A stretch of 64,000 nt of DNA from Liopterus haemorrhoidalis (Eukaryota; Arthropoda; Insecta; Coleoptera; Dytiscidae): contig OZ020616.1 of assembly GCA_963971575.1 (NCBI GenBank), positions 18,921,535 to 18,985,534 of the forward strand. Direction: 5' to 3'. The notes below the pieces were generated by a model, which was not told the origin of the DNA, did not search any database, and saw only the letters and a program-made list of their open reading frames with translations. Numbering within the stretch: position 1 is the stretch's first letter; each line of letters begins with the position of its first letter. Positions 35,691 to 46,949 of the stretch are shown here, in pieces. The translations under genes were made by a program, and so were the position numbers.

Positions 35691-35897
35691 TTTGTTCTCC
35701 TTTTTGTTGTCCTTTTTGTTCTCCTTTTTGTTCTACTTTTGTTCTCCTTGGCTTTGATACAATCTTCGTTCTACAAAATAATAAAATTTAAAAAAGAAAC
35801 ATAATTTTCAATCTGTTCCTTTAAATTTGCCGGTGTGGATATATAACAATGACGCCAAATTTAGTTTAAAAGACCTAATTTGAACCGTTCGGATTCT

Positions 35898-36424
35898 TTT
35901 TTTTTTTTTTAATTTAAAATTTATTTTGGGGTGTACCAACTACATGGTCATTAACACCCCGTAACAGTTACAAATATTACATTAAATTAGTTCATTATAC
36001 TTAGGTGTAAGCAAGAAATTTGAATTACATAAAATTACATATTACATATTACATTACAGTGAAGATTTTTACAATAGTCGTTCGTTACATTTTTGCCTAT
36101 ATTTTATTTGTTAGGTTAATGTCTTCTAGATATTTTAAGATTTTGGCTGTAGCTTCCATACTGTTAGATAGGGCCTCTTCCAAGGAGTTTGGGATGCTGT
36201 TTTGGGCCATTTCTCTAGTGTACTTCAAACATTCAATGAGAATATGTTTAACAGTTATTGGGCTGTTACATGTTTGGCATATTTCCTGTTCTTTTTTCTG
36301 CATTAGGTGTTTATGGGTAATGAGAGTGTGGCCGATTCGCAGTCTAGTCATTATAACTTGCTCTTTTCTATCTTCCGGAGTACACCAGTGGCTGATGGAT
36401 GGTTTTATTCTATTTTATTTTATT
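35898..36424 (-). mobile_element. 5'-truncated non-LTR retrotransposon with 13-bp TSD
   Basis: CCGTTCGGATTCT flanks both sides (35885-35897 and 36425-36437), a clear target duplication. The minus-strand end is a poly-A tail (T tract at 35898). The coding part (36351-36097) reads MTRLRIGHTLITHKHL, then CQTCNSPITVKHILIEC, as in the RNase H tail of jockey/R1-type LINEs. Truncation at the 5' end is typical of target-primed insertion. Confidence 0.9.
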
Positions 36425-36849
36425 CCGTTCGGATTCTGTTTCTAAAAATTTTCTAGCCTAACAAGCTAAGTACCTGTTTTTTAGGTGCATAGTAGCTTTG
36501 GATGCTATTGTAACACCTAGGTGTAGGTTGTATACGAAACTTAGAAAGTGGCTGACCGTGAAGTGGGACAGCGGAAGTGTTCCTTACAGGTCGGTCACAA
36601 TTGAGGCCTCGAGACCAGCCTAAAATTATTATAAAATTAAATAAATTTATAAAATAGTTGTATACCACTTTTCCTACAAAAAAGTATACCTTTTTAAAAT
36701 TGAACTATATAGTTATATAATTGGTTAGACGAGCAAGTTGATCAGTTGTACAGTGTGTTCGAAAGCCGAATTGTTCTGATTAATAATTTTGCATCTTACA
36801 CATAATCTATAGTTCTTTTAACAATAACTCTTTTAACTGCTTTGGTAAA

Positions 36850-36950
36850 ACTGGATTATAATTTAACTAGTCGAAAATTTTTGGAATTTGATGAAACTCT
36901 ACCCGGTTTTGGAATGGCTATGATTTTCGCTACTTTCCATGCATATGGAT
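36850..36950 (-). pseudogene. LINE reverse transcriptase fragment
   Basis: The minus strand encodes PYAWKVAKIIAIPKPGRVSS, the first conserved RT block of LINEs (WK.A.II.I.KPG). It degenerates within about 30 codons. No termini were found. Confidence 0.6.
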
Positions 36951-38061
36951 CAGAGTCGGTCCTGGCTTTTTCGGCGCCCGGGGCAAACCCGAAAAACTAA
37001 AATATGGTCTCCCTAAAATTTTCTTTGGCCCCCAGTTGGCCCCCCTAGAATTGCTTTGAAAAAAATAAATTTTAGGAGTGAGGACCTTTTTTTTAGATCA
37101 TTACTTGTATTTTTATATGTAAACGATAAAAAAATATTTCCTGGCCCCCCAAATTTTTTTTGACACCCCCCCCCCCATATTTTAAGAGCTAGCGCCGCCA
37201 CTGCTGTTTTATATTATACTTTTTTTTAATTTTTTTCCAAAGTAGTACTAGAAATAGGCTACTACTACAAGTAAAAAATTGAAAACTCCTGGACCGCAAA
37301 ACCAGACACAAGAAATTTGTTAATTTTTTACAATTTAAAGAAAGATGATTTTCATACTAATCATCTGAGGGCCGAGAGTTCCAATTCCTAATAAACTCCC
37401 TAATAGTTATTAGACACATAATATATTTATGAAGCTAATAAACTTATTGGTGATTTCCAAGTTATAAAATCCTTCTTATAGTTTATTAGCAACATAATTT
37501 TTTGTTTTTGTATTGGTATTTCTTATGAAGATAGTAACACGGTGCAAGAGGGATAGAGCTATACGTAAATTTGTAGAGCTAAAGTGAAATGAAATTTTGA
37601 CACTGAATATTTTGACATTAAATATTTTGACAATAAATAGTTTGACTTTACATTCAATGACATTACGTATATTTTTTGTGTTACTGTTAAAATGACAATT
37701 AAACGGCGTTTAACAAATTTTATCACAGAAAAAGAGGACCATATAGATAGAAGAGAAGTTAATTAAAATAGCATTTTATAATACAAAAGTGACTGAAAAT
37801 AAGAAGACAGCCATATTTTGCTTTATTTTACATTCCTTAAACAATATGAATTAAACTTATCAGCAATTTTCAGCCACACATCTTTATTATTCTGTCAATA
37901 ATTGTGTCTGTCTTCTTATTTTCTATCATTTTTATATAAATAGTAATGCTTAAAGTATTGTTTGTAATGTGTTGTAATCGTAATTGAAATAAATACATAT
38001 ATAAAAATAAAAGCCAATGTTTATTTAAAAACATATATTTATATATTGTTCTTTATATATA

Positions 38062-38766
38062 AGCAGTTCACTTTTGTAAGAACCAACTTAAAAGGGAATT
38101 TTGTTTTCAATAGTTTGCACCTTTGAAGCTGTACAGTCTGTTCCAAACGGTTAAGCGGAACTAGATTTTGCAATCTAGTTACTTTCATCGTTTAAATCAT
38201 GCCTTTCGGCCGTTTTGTTTAAGCTTTGTAAATCATACTTACAATAAACATTTTTTGATTAAGGTTAATATCATTTTAAAATGTCATTTTCTTTATATTT
38301 TGATTTTTTGTGTCATTCTTAATACAAATTTCCCATTTATTTATTTTTTTGTCATTAAAATATGTGAAAAAAATTATTTAATTTTGACATATGTGATTCG
38401 TTTCCATGGTTTCATTGTTGGAATTTTAAATTTTGACATTCCAACGTGAAAAATGAAATAACCCAAGCAAGGTCCCTTCTCGTGACAACCTAAAAGAACG
38501 AAATTCCCATTTAGTTCCGCTTAACCGTTTGGAACAGACTGTAGGTCATGTTGGTATTAAAAAATGTCACTTTTTTAAAATGTCCATTCGTTTGAAATAT
38601 GTCATAATGAAAAATGATATCTTAGTTATAATGATCATAACCTTATCAACCTAAAGTCGGTTTTACAGCGTAAGGAATATTTTTAATTGACTTTTAAAGT
38701 CAGTAACACACTATAAAAGTAGCCAAAATAACCAGATCTAGTGTGTTCTTACAAAAGTAAACAGCT
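38062..38766. mobile_element. AGCAGTTCACTTTTG MITE, interrupted copy
   Basis: The left AGCAGTTCACTTTTGTAAG and the right inverse form (CTTACAAAAGTAAACAGCT) are flanked by TA. It matches 28003-28322 in inverted orientation and carries the MITE at 38134-38541 inside. Confidence 0.85.
38134..38541. mobile_element. CAGTCTGTTCCAAACGG MITE, inner copy
   Basis: The TIRs CAGTCTGTTCCAAACGGTTA and inverse are flanked by TA. Another copy is at 54473-54823. In the empty-site copy at 28003-28322 the flanking host sequence is continuous with one TA, which confirms the insertion point. Confidence 0.92.
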
Positions 38767-39053
38767 TATATCACATTTACAATAAATGCCCAAAATATTC
38801 TAAAAACGGTTGTCCATAATTCATCCAAATAGATCGTCGATTTCGTTAAAATACAACTAAAATGTATATAAAACACTAAAATCACCATTATAGAAATGTT
38901 TAAAAACTACACATTCGTATATTCTTTTAAAATTATACTGTTTTTCAATTAAAATTGAAATATTAACACATTTTGCGAACTTGTTTTTGGTTATATGTCA
39001 GTTTATTAGCAACTTATTGGACAGTTTATTAGCAAATGGAACTCTCGGCCCTG

Positions 39054-40616
39054 AAACAAAAAATTTCATAAATAAAAATTAATATGTAATAGTATACAAA
39101 ATGCCCATTCATAGTGAAAATATACTTCTCACTCCCGCATTTCTTTGCATTTTCTTTATTTAGTTGAAAATAGTTTTTTATATTTTTTTGGATTTGCTTT
39201 ATTATTTTTAAATCTGGGAACGGATTAATTGATTTCCAATTTGGTTTCTAGATATATAATTTTTAAGAGACGAACCACGGTCAGGAACAAATTAAGTTTA
39301 TAAGTCAAAGTGCGATTGTATATCTAAATATGCCACCAAAATCAGTTATAGATGTTTTCAGATGTGTAAGAAAGTTAATCAAATATATTTCTATAAAAGC
39401 TGATAAAAATATTAGTAACGTTACCAGTAAACCACGTACTGCTGAACGATCATTTTCTACGTTAAATTATTTAAAAAATTATCATTTACTAAAATCGTAA
39501 AAAATCATCCAACGAAAACCTTCACGAGTAATATCCATTTTTTCACAAACTTGTTTTTTTTTAACGCTCATTGTCAGCAAACTCAATTTTAAATGGGCAA
39601 GATGAGAAAAAAAAATTATCCAAAAAATTGAATGGTGGTATTGAAATTAAAAATTATTGAAAAAAAGTAATATCTTGTACTTCCGGTAAAGGACAATTTC
39701 GAATTTTTAAATGGGAACATATGTCATATGGGGTTTCTTTGGATAGATTTGAAAAGAAACAACTTTTATTTAAACATCTTTTGCGGTTAACAAAAAATTG
39801 TTATATTTTCTATAACGACTTGAAAGTAAAGTATTTTTATTTACAAGTGTTCAAAGTTCTTGTGCATTTTGATTTAAACACTTTTGCTTCATAACTCTTC
39901 AGTTATTTGTAGCTCGGAGCATAATATATATATTGAAAAATATTGCACTTTTAAGTCGTACCTTTCAAGTCGTACTTGAAAGTACAACTTGAAAATACCT
40001 TCAACGCGAACCATTGTCATAGAAATGCATCAACCTACACTTACACTTTATTTGACCTTGATGTAGTTTACTTATAATCTGTTTCTTTGGTTAAGTTTGG
40101 TTAATATGATTTTTAAATCTAGTAATTTTTCATCGATTGAATGAAGCTTTTAATCATTTTGTTTAGCAAAAGCCCACTTTATTCGTTATAAAGTGAGCTA
40201 GTGACAACTTAAGAAAATTAAAATTCCATTTATTTCCGCTTAAACGTTTGGAATAGCCTGAAGTTTAAATTAGTTGTCAAAATAAGTATATTAGATATAA
40301 TAATAAATAAAATATTTATTTTATTTGTTATGAAATGTATATATTTTTCAAAATAAATGTAAGATATTTTTATAAATATGGATTAAATTTATATCTTGCA
40401 AGATTGAGCGCATTTCTGTTATATTTTTATGTTTCGATCTTGTATGACTTCGCAGCCCCCCCAGGTTGAGAAACGCTGGACTATAAGGACTGATTGTTGT
40501 TCGATTGCTTAGCTTTGATTACTAAATATTTCGTAACTATAATTTTAACGTAAATAGACTATAAGTGCATTCTTTCCCTTCTACAAATAGTATAATATGT
40601 TTTTTTTATTTTTCAG
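39054..40616 (+). other. End of intron 6, with a MITE relic
   Basis: A CAGTCTGTT-family relic lies at about 40075-40261 (TCTGTTTCTTTGG and TTTGGAATAGCCTG). A hAT-like end GGTTGAGAAACGCTGG is at 40464-40479. Otherwise AT-rich sequence without ORFs. Confidence 0.55.
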
Positions 40617-40811
40617 ATTGACGTGAACAATGTGTTGAAGCATAGGGTCCATTCAGTAAACAGGACTGCTGCTGTACTCCACCAGGTGGATCTCAATGCA
40701 AACTTAATGTTATCAGTGTACGCTATTTCGATGACTGGGGAGCGCTGTATGCCACCGGCGACAGCAATCTACACACCGGGATGCTCGCCCCCAATGTCAT
40801 GCTCATGTTAA
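40617..40811 (+). CDS. Giant Cys-repeat protein, exon 7 (end of FN3-like domain, stop)
   Basis: The acceptor TTTTTTATTTTTCAG precedes 40617 in phase 0 and the frame ends at TAA 40809-40811. It continues the FN3-like fold with IDVNNVLKHRVHSVNR, then NANLMLSVYAISMTGERC, matching the usual strand F pattern (LxxxYxVxAxxxxG), and closes with SPPMSCSC. The shape resembles the short FN3 domains of RIM-binding proteins, but that is a weak impression from memory. The exon lies 9.2 kb from exon 6, beyond several nested transposons. Confidence 0.8.
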   Translation: MDVNNVLKHRVHSVNRTAAVLHQVDLNANLMLSVYAISMTGERCMPPATAIYTPGCSPPMSCSC

Positions 40812-41077
40812 TCAACTCTCTCTCTCTCCCTCCCCTATATCCCCCACGCCCCAGAAGTCGATTTCGCCATCCAATCGCCCGACCGCCCTCCAAACAATCT
40901 CATCGACAGTAAATATCTAGTCTTTGTACTATATTTTAATTTTTATCAGTACCTATATTATTATTACAAATGCCATTACTTTTAAACAACAGATTTTAAA
41001 ATGTACAACTAACATACTTGCACCATTGCAAGTGTATTTTTTAAATGTATTTAAGCTTTCATTTCTTGGGTTACAAC

Positions 41078-41115
41078 ATTAAATTATTGGCGATTAAATA
41101 TATATAATTATTAAA
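41078..41115 (+). promoter_or_regulatory. Candidate polyadenylation signals of the giant gene
   Basis: Three ATTAAA hexamers (41078, 41093, 41110) lie about 270-300 bp after the stop codon and just before the hAT element. ATTAAA is the commonest variant poly-A signal. The actual cleavage site is not visible from sequence. Confidence 0.4.
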
Positions 41116-41553
41116 ACCTTGTTTTATTTCATATAAAAATAACACCCGACTTTGTTCCTTCCTCTGTAACATCGGTTCCTAACCTGTGTTCCGCGTACAC
41201 TTCTCAGGGGCTCCGCAGCCGTTCCAGGAAATAAAATAAATAAAAAATGAATAAAATCGAAAAAATCAAAATAAGAAAACTGAAAATTACATTTTGAACG
41301 AAAATTTGCCAATTTGAATGTACATATGTCCGAGTGATTTCCGACTCGTTCCGGTTTATAACTGTAATGTATTATTTTGTGTATTGGTGAAAACAGAGTC
41401 AAACTCAGGGTCGGAATTTACAAGTCCGGAGCAATTATTAAACAGTCTTAATCGAGCGTTTGTTGCGAATAGTTATTTTCTATACCTCACCCACGCCCTT
41501 CCTTAGAATATTACAGTTGGCGACGAGGATTAAAAAGAAATTGTGTTAAAATT

Positions 41554-42021
41554 GTGGCAAAAATGGCAGAAGTAAATTCAGTGGGACATTTACGTGAATT
41601 TGATGTAAAATCTACAGATTGGACAATTTATAAAGCGCGTTTAGAGCAGTATTTCATTGCAAATGAAATTAACTCGGCAGATCGTAAACGTGCAATATTG
41701 TTAAACGTATGTAGTGAGGAATCGTATCGGTTAGTGTATAACTTGTGCGTACCGACAAATCCAGAATTAAAATCATACGAACAATTAGTCCAGTTATTGA
41801 ACAGTTACTGTGCTCCGAAAAAGTCAACATTTGCAGAAAGATATAAATTTTATAATGCAAAGAAAGACAATAATGAAACAATTTATGAGTGGGCAACACG
41901 AGTTCGTAGTTTGGCGTCACATTGTGCATTCGGACCAGAACTGGAATCAGCAATGCGTGATAGATTCGTGATGGGGCTAAATAAAGGGTTCATCATGGAC
42001 AGGGTGTTCGAGAGGAATTAA
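41554..42021 (+). CDS. gypsy gag fragment
   Basis: 155 codons with FDVKSTDWTIYKARLEQYF, then the capsid pattern FAERYKFYNAKKDNNETI and YEWATRVRSLASHC, matching the retrotransposon gag capsid family. The ATG at 41554 has a second Met at 41563. The end lacks the CCHC zinc knuckle, because the internal deletion begins just after. Confidence 0.85.
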   Translation: MAKMAEVNSVGHLREFDVKSTDWTIYKARLEQYFIANEINSADRKRAILLNVCSEESYRLVYNLCVPTNPELKSYEQLVQLLNSYCAPKKSTFAERYKFYNAKKDNNETIYEWATRVRSLASHCAFGPELESAMRDRFVMGLNKGFIMDRVFERN

Positions 42022-42050
42022 AATATATCCGGCAAAATAATCAATTACCG

Positions 42051-42638
42051 TTGAATATAGAGCAGATGCAAGTAGAATTTAAAAAGGATAAAATCCTAAG
42101 CCAAGTATTCAAGTGGGTAAAAAACGGATGGCCTAAAACAGTTTCAGATTCGTTTAAACCATATTTTTTGGCAAAAGAATCTTTATCGGTTCAGGAGGGT
42201 TGTTTGCTTTTTGGTTACAGAGTAGTTATTCCCCAAAGTTGTCGGAAATATGTTTTAAACGAAGTACATAAGTCGCATATGGGCATAACGAAAACAAAAT
42301 CATTAGCGCGATCATATGTGTGGTGGCCACGGCTAGGCAGGGACATCGAGACACATTGTAAGGAATGTGATATTTGCATGAAATATCAGAACTCCCCTCC
42401 AAAATCGGAACTCAAGGTATGGCCTTGGCCTACCAATCCGTGGGATAGAGTTCACGTGGACTATTTAGGACCAATTAAGGGCAATTATGTTTTTATTTTA
42501 GTAGAGGCTTATACAAAATGGATTGAAGCGATAATTACCAAAAGTATAACTTCACTGACTACTATCAACATATTACGAAATATTTTTTCAAGATTTGGGG
42601 TACCTATGGTCTATTTCAAAGTAGAAAAAAGTAGATAG
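42051..42638 (+). pseudogene. gypsy integrase, N-terminal part
   Basis: It has an HHCC-type zinc module (HKSHMGITKTKSLAR; CKECDICMKYQ) and the start of the catalytic core with the first acidic residue in RVHVDYLGPIKG. A MITE at 42607 cuts the core. The frame upstream joins directly to the gag region without the polymerase domains. Confidence 0.85.
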
Positions 42639-43440
42639 CGCTGCGAACCGAGTACGATTTACACTGATCAAATACAGTATAGCGGGAAATTTAAAATAAG
42701 TTACAACTAGGGCATGGGCGTAGCAACTGGGTTAGCAAATGATTTTTTTTTAAATATAAAAAAGGTTAATAAGATATTAAAATAAACAAGGCAGATAATA
42801 CACTTACGTTATTTATACGACATAAATTCAGTTTAATGGGAAATTTGAAAAAGTTAAAAAAATATTAATTTTAAAAATTATGTACTATATATGTATAAAA
42901 TGAGAGATTTGGCTAAAACAGTTTAAATAAAGCAATAAAACAAACAATATATCTTCAGAGCTAAAGTTTCTTATTTAAATAATTATTGTAAATAAAAATT
43001 AAAAATATATGTATATATGAAGGTCTAAAAATTATATCAGTAACTTCTTCTTTGGGCACAATCAGCTGGGCTGTCTTTTGGCCTCACATTAGTCCTCTCT
43101 CTTGATCTGTTAATTATCAAGTGTCAAAAAATATTTATATGTCAGATAACCTAAAAAATATATAACTGCGTAAAAACAAATTGCATGGAGAATTTTCTCC
43201 ATAAAATCTACGCCAAGAATATAAATAAAAGTCTAAATATGTAAATAATGACAAAATATATGAGAAAACTTAAATAATATAAATAATATATATTTCCAAT
43301 GTACGACACTGAACATCTGTCAACTTGGACTAAAAACAATATTTTTACAGTGTAATAGGGATGACGATCTAAACCAATCCGAAGCAAGGACAAACAGCTC
43401 CTATCTTCTTACACACATTTTTCTACTTTGAAATAGACCA
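42607..43440. mobile_element. 834-bp TA-flanked MITE inside integrase
   Basis: The TIR is TGGTCTATTTCAAAGTAGAA with its inverse at 43440, and TA is on both sides (42605-42606, 43441-43442). Removing the insert with one TA leaves the integrase frame continuous across the site. The interior is AT-rich and non-coding. Confidence 0.92.
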
Positions 43441-43447
43441 TAGAGGA

Positions 43448-43696
43448 ATGGTTTCAGACAATAAGACACAGTTTGTGTCAAAAGAATTTAAAAGTTTTTT
43501 AAATGATAACGGAATAAAGGCACAAACGAGCGCTCCATATCATCCCGCCACCAATGGCGCAGCCGAAAACGCAGTGAAAACCGTTAAACGAGCTATTTTG
43601 AAAATAATAGAAAATAATTCAGCAAATTTAAATGTGTTAGGTCTGAATAATTTCTTATTAGACTACAGAAACACCGAACATTGTACCACACTCTAG
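43448..43696 (+). pseudogene. gypsy integrase, C-terminal part of the core
   Basis: It contains the second catalytic Asp (VSDNKTQFVSKEF) and the Glu of the D35E motif (NGAAENAVKTVKR). The frame ends abruptly after HCTTL where the element is truncated and hAT sequence resumes. Confidence 0.88.
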
Positions 43697-43972
43697 CTGG
43701 AATGTGATCCGCGAGATGCATTGTTGTTTGAATAATCTACGTGTATTTTGAATATTTGCTTCAATTTATAAAAATCTATCAATAAATAAGTGAGCTATCA
43801 AAGAGAAAAGTGAATTTATAGTAAATTTTATAATTATAAAACCTACCCCCTCCACCGTAACATTACTTCTAAACACCATTAATTTGTAAGACATAGGGTA
43901 GACCTAAGGGGCTCCGCTATAGAAATTGATTCTAAAAAGTGCTCTGCAAGTCAAAAACGTTGGGAACCACTG

Positions 43973-44344
43973 CTCTATAAAGTTTGATTTTTTTGCTTGA
44001 ATCGACTCACTTGTCACAATTCAGTTAATGACACAACAAATACAACATGACAATTCGAAAGTTGTCTACGATGCTCTCGTGTAGTTATATTTTGCTTCCT
44101 TATGTGCATTACCAATAGATCAGTCTAATGCTAGGATTAACAATCAACTGTTAACGGTCACTGTGAAAGTTAGCTTCCAATTAGTGAAAATTATCGTATT
44201 ACAATTTTCAGTTAACAGTCACTTTGATTGTTAACTGGCTGCTAAGGTAACAGTTGCTAAGAAGTGGTTGCTACCTGGAAGTTAGATCTAATCAGGGACA
44301 TACAAGTGAAAAAGTGTCAAAGTGTCAAGTTGACAACATGCAAT
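43973..44344 (+). other. Spacer with short inverted motifs
   Basis: AACTGTTAACGGTCACTGTG and TTAACAGTCACTTTGATTG form an imperfect inverted pair (about 44130-44235) that could be Harbinger-element end sequence. Otherwise nothing was recognised. Confidence 0.35.
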
Positions 44345-44850
44345 TTTAGTGTTATATTCATATTTAAAAAAGGCTAATCGCAGAATCGTTTTTGATAGCG
44401 ATTCAGATAATGAAATATTAGAAGAATTGATAAATAAAACGCAACAGGAAAAACGAATTCGGCGTAGGGCAAACCATTTCGAAGTGTGGAACGAAGATGA
44501 TTTTCGTTTTCAAGATTTCGGCTAAAAAAGGTTACTGTAGCTGGTTTGCACGACCAAATCGGACATGTAATAGAGTTTCCAACAGATAGAAACGATGCTT
44601 TGGTCTCAATGAACCAATTACTTATAACGCTAGATTCTATGCTTGTGGAAATATGCTTATAACTGTTGGAGATTTCTGTCGAGTACACAAATCTGCAGCC
44701 TTAAGAATGATTGTAAAAGTTAGTCGCATCATTGCAAATTTATGTAAAGAATTTATAAAATTTCCTAAGACTGTAAATGAAATAATATTATCTGTCTCAT
44801 TTTGTAATACGAAGCTAAGAGGGAAACTTCATTTCTTATGTTGTACATAT
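44345..44850 (+). pseudogene. PIF/Harbinger transposase, N-terminal half
   Basis: Frames read NHFEVWNEDDFRFQDF, HDQIGHVIEFPTDRNDALV, RFYACGNMLITVGDFCRVHK and SRIIANLCKEFIKFPKT, colinear with HARBI1-type transposases. At least two 1-bp deletions (near 44519 and 44630) break the frame. The DDE half is lost; the homology ends at about 44775, near a MITE end (TCTGTCTCATTTTGTAATAC). A related short frame at about 45090-45178 (GSDSSDDDI) may be the second Harbinger ORF. Confidence 0.8.
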
Positions 44851-45179
44851 ATTTAAAATATAGTCGGATTGCTGATATGTGACTGTTACATGTATGTATC
44901 AAGTAGTGCATTCATATAATAATCTAGTTACCATTTTTCAGCGACTTTTGTTATTTTTTGTTATTTGTCTTAGCTGTTAGTGTCTGGTAATAAATATTAA
45001 TTAAAATATGGCTTCAAATTAGTTGTGAAACTTGGGCAAAATCTGTTAAAAAAATCGAAAATTTAATAAATGAATGGTGGGAAGGGAAACGATTGTTGAT
45101 GATATTAATCCAATAATAATAAATACAAGAAATGGCAGCGATAGTTCAGATGACGATATCATGCATTACAGTGACTAAA

Positions 45180-46440
45180 TTCTTTTTAAATAAAAATAAA
45201 CATTTAAATACAACTTGTAGCAATATATTATATGAATAAATATATTTTTACTTAATATTTTATTACTTTGTACTTAGGGGAAACAAAAAATTTAATTTAA
45301 TTAAACAACAAATTATTATCCAAAATTTACGTTTTTTTTTTTTTTACGTATGAGTATAAAATTTTCCTTATTTATAATTATTACCTTAAAATTAATAATT
45401 TTGTTTGTTTGAGTACTGCTGTGAATTTATTTTCGTGCTCTAATTAGTAAAGATATCTACGAATCATGTCGTTTCTTTCTAATGCTTTGTTTTTTATTAA
45501 AATAATTTGGAAGGTTAGTTGTCAACTTGCGTCACTATACGTTACTATGGGTATGCAAATAATTATAATGATATAGACGAGAAAGCATATAATATTGTAC
45601 ATCGATACTTGTAGCAACGAACAGTCACCTATCAGCAACCCGAGTATATCATCTTAGAGTGGTAATTCTGAAAGGGCACCTTTCAAAATATTTGACAATT
45701 CATAATTGACATTATATTATATGTCAATTTACTAACGCTAATAGTATAAAACACAAAATGACAAGTATTTGAAATATATTTTATGCAACCAGAACAGAAA
45801 TATGAATAAGCGCAAAACAATTAGATATACAGGGTGTTAGGTAAATGTAATTAAATTAGTCATTTTAAATATATTTCTAACAGTATACTATATAAACAAA
45901 AAATGGATAACATAATAGTAATATTAAAAATACTTTACCTACCTGATAAAAATATTAACTACAAACCGTAACATATTCCTCTTTAAATTCATCAAAATGT
46001 ACTCTTTTTATGACTAATCATTTGTTACGTCTTAATTTTATAAAGTTTATTGTTCTTCAATCTTTTTTTTTTTTTTTTCTTTCTTAAATATACCATGACA
46101 ACTTAATTCTCACTGATAGACTACACATTCTTCAAAACAACATAGACATAAAAACAACATAATTAGAGGTGCCAAATTGAAATTACGTTAATATGAAAAT
46201 CATCTATTTAACATAGTGATACATGGCCTAGCAGCTTGTGATACATCCAAGACGTGAGATAACGTCATTCCGACCATGTGATTTGACTGACTTATAACGT
46301 ATGCCAGTGATTCAGACAAAACATTTTGAAATAATTCAACACTGGGGTAGGTATTACGTTTTTAAAATAATTGTTTCATTGCGTATGTATTTTTGATAAA
46401 TATGTTAATTTCCATTGACTGCAATTGAAAACAGCATGTA
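45180..46440 (+). other. AT-rich sequence with nothing recognised
   Basis: No ORF over 60 codons with recognisable content. T tracts lie near 45330 and 46065. An orphan TACAGGGTGT terminus lies at about 45829. Confidence 0.45.
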
Positions 46441-46442
46441 TA

Positions 46443-46815
46443 CAGGGTGTTTGTTTGAAACGGGGCACCCCGAAAATCTCCTTTATTTGTAAAGATACAA
46501 AAAATCTTCAGAACAAAAGTTAAATTAGATAAAAAGGCCCATCTATAGGTTACTGTAAGAATTCTGAGGCACTTCCGGTTTCACCGGAAATGATGTCAAC
46601 TTTTGATCTAGCATAGGGAATCGATAATTTTATATTTTTTTCCTAAACGTACATTAAATTAGCTTTACAATGACACCAAAAAAACATATTTTTATGTTAA
46701 CCATTTCAAAATGGCGACCATTTATTTACAAAATAATAATTAACATAAGTTTTACAAAGTTGAACGTACAAATAAAGGAGATTTTCGGGGTGCCCCGTTT
46801 CAAACAAACACCCTG
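46443..46815. mobile_element. CAGGGTGTTTGTTTGAAAC MITE
   Basis: The TIRs are near perfect over about 40 bp (CAGGGTGTTTGTTTGAAACG and inverse), flanked by TA. The interior repeats AAAGGAGATTTTCGGGG near each end. A lone related terminus is at about 60905-60935. Confidence 0.9.
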
Positions 46816-46949
46816 TATATCAGTTTTTTTAAAGCTTTTTGTTGTTAATATTCATCATTATTACTTATTACTAAACATATTACGAGGGCTACATTTTAAG
46901 TTTTTAAAAAACTGAGAAAGAAAAAAAAATGTTTTGGAACAAACTGTTT

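Larger units (their letters stand above)
31528..35839 (-). mobile_element. Tc1-like element split by later insertions
   Basis: The left end ACACCGGCAAATTTAAAGG at 31533 is inverted at 35812-35839. The broken minus-strand transposase (35279-35690) lies next to the right end. A 3.4-kb foldback (31706-35096) and a SINE (35097-35258) separate the two ends, so the element was originally about 0.75 kb. Confidence 0.75.
37367..39053. mobile_element. Outer element of a three-level nest
   Basis: The ends TGAGGGCCGAGAGTTCC and the inverse GGAACTCTCGGCCCTGA share further inverted CTAATAAACT motifs. It encloses the MITE at 38062-38766. The interior is non-coding and AT-rich. Confidence 0.7.
41317..43696 (+). 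mobile_element. Ty3/gypsy LTR retrotransposon, deleted
   Basis: A probable 5' LTR ends near 41513 (TTAGAATATTACA), followed by GTTGGCGACGAGGAT, typical of the sequence after the LTR in this group. Gag leads directly into integrase; protease, reverse transcriptase and RNase H are missing. No 3' LTR was found; the element stops at about 43696 inside integrase. It cannot move by itself. Confidence 0.82.
41170..43972. mobile_element. hAT element hosting a gypsy insertion
   Basis: The left end CATCGGTTCCTAACCTGTG and the right end GTTGGGAACCACTG are hAT-type termini. CTCTGTAA (41162-41169) and CTCTATAA (43973-43980) form an 8-bp duplication with one mismatch. Both ends carry a GGGGCTCCGC motif. 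No hAT transposase was seen, so it is non-autonomous. Confidence 0.78.

Noticed and set aside
38168..38449. A conserved protein ORF shared with 54507-54731
   Set aside because: Both lie in copies of the same MITE. Similarity reflects shared descent; an internal deletion of about 55 bp separates them.
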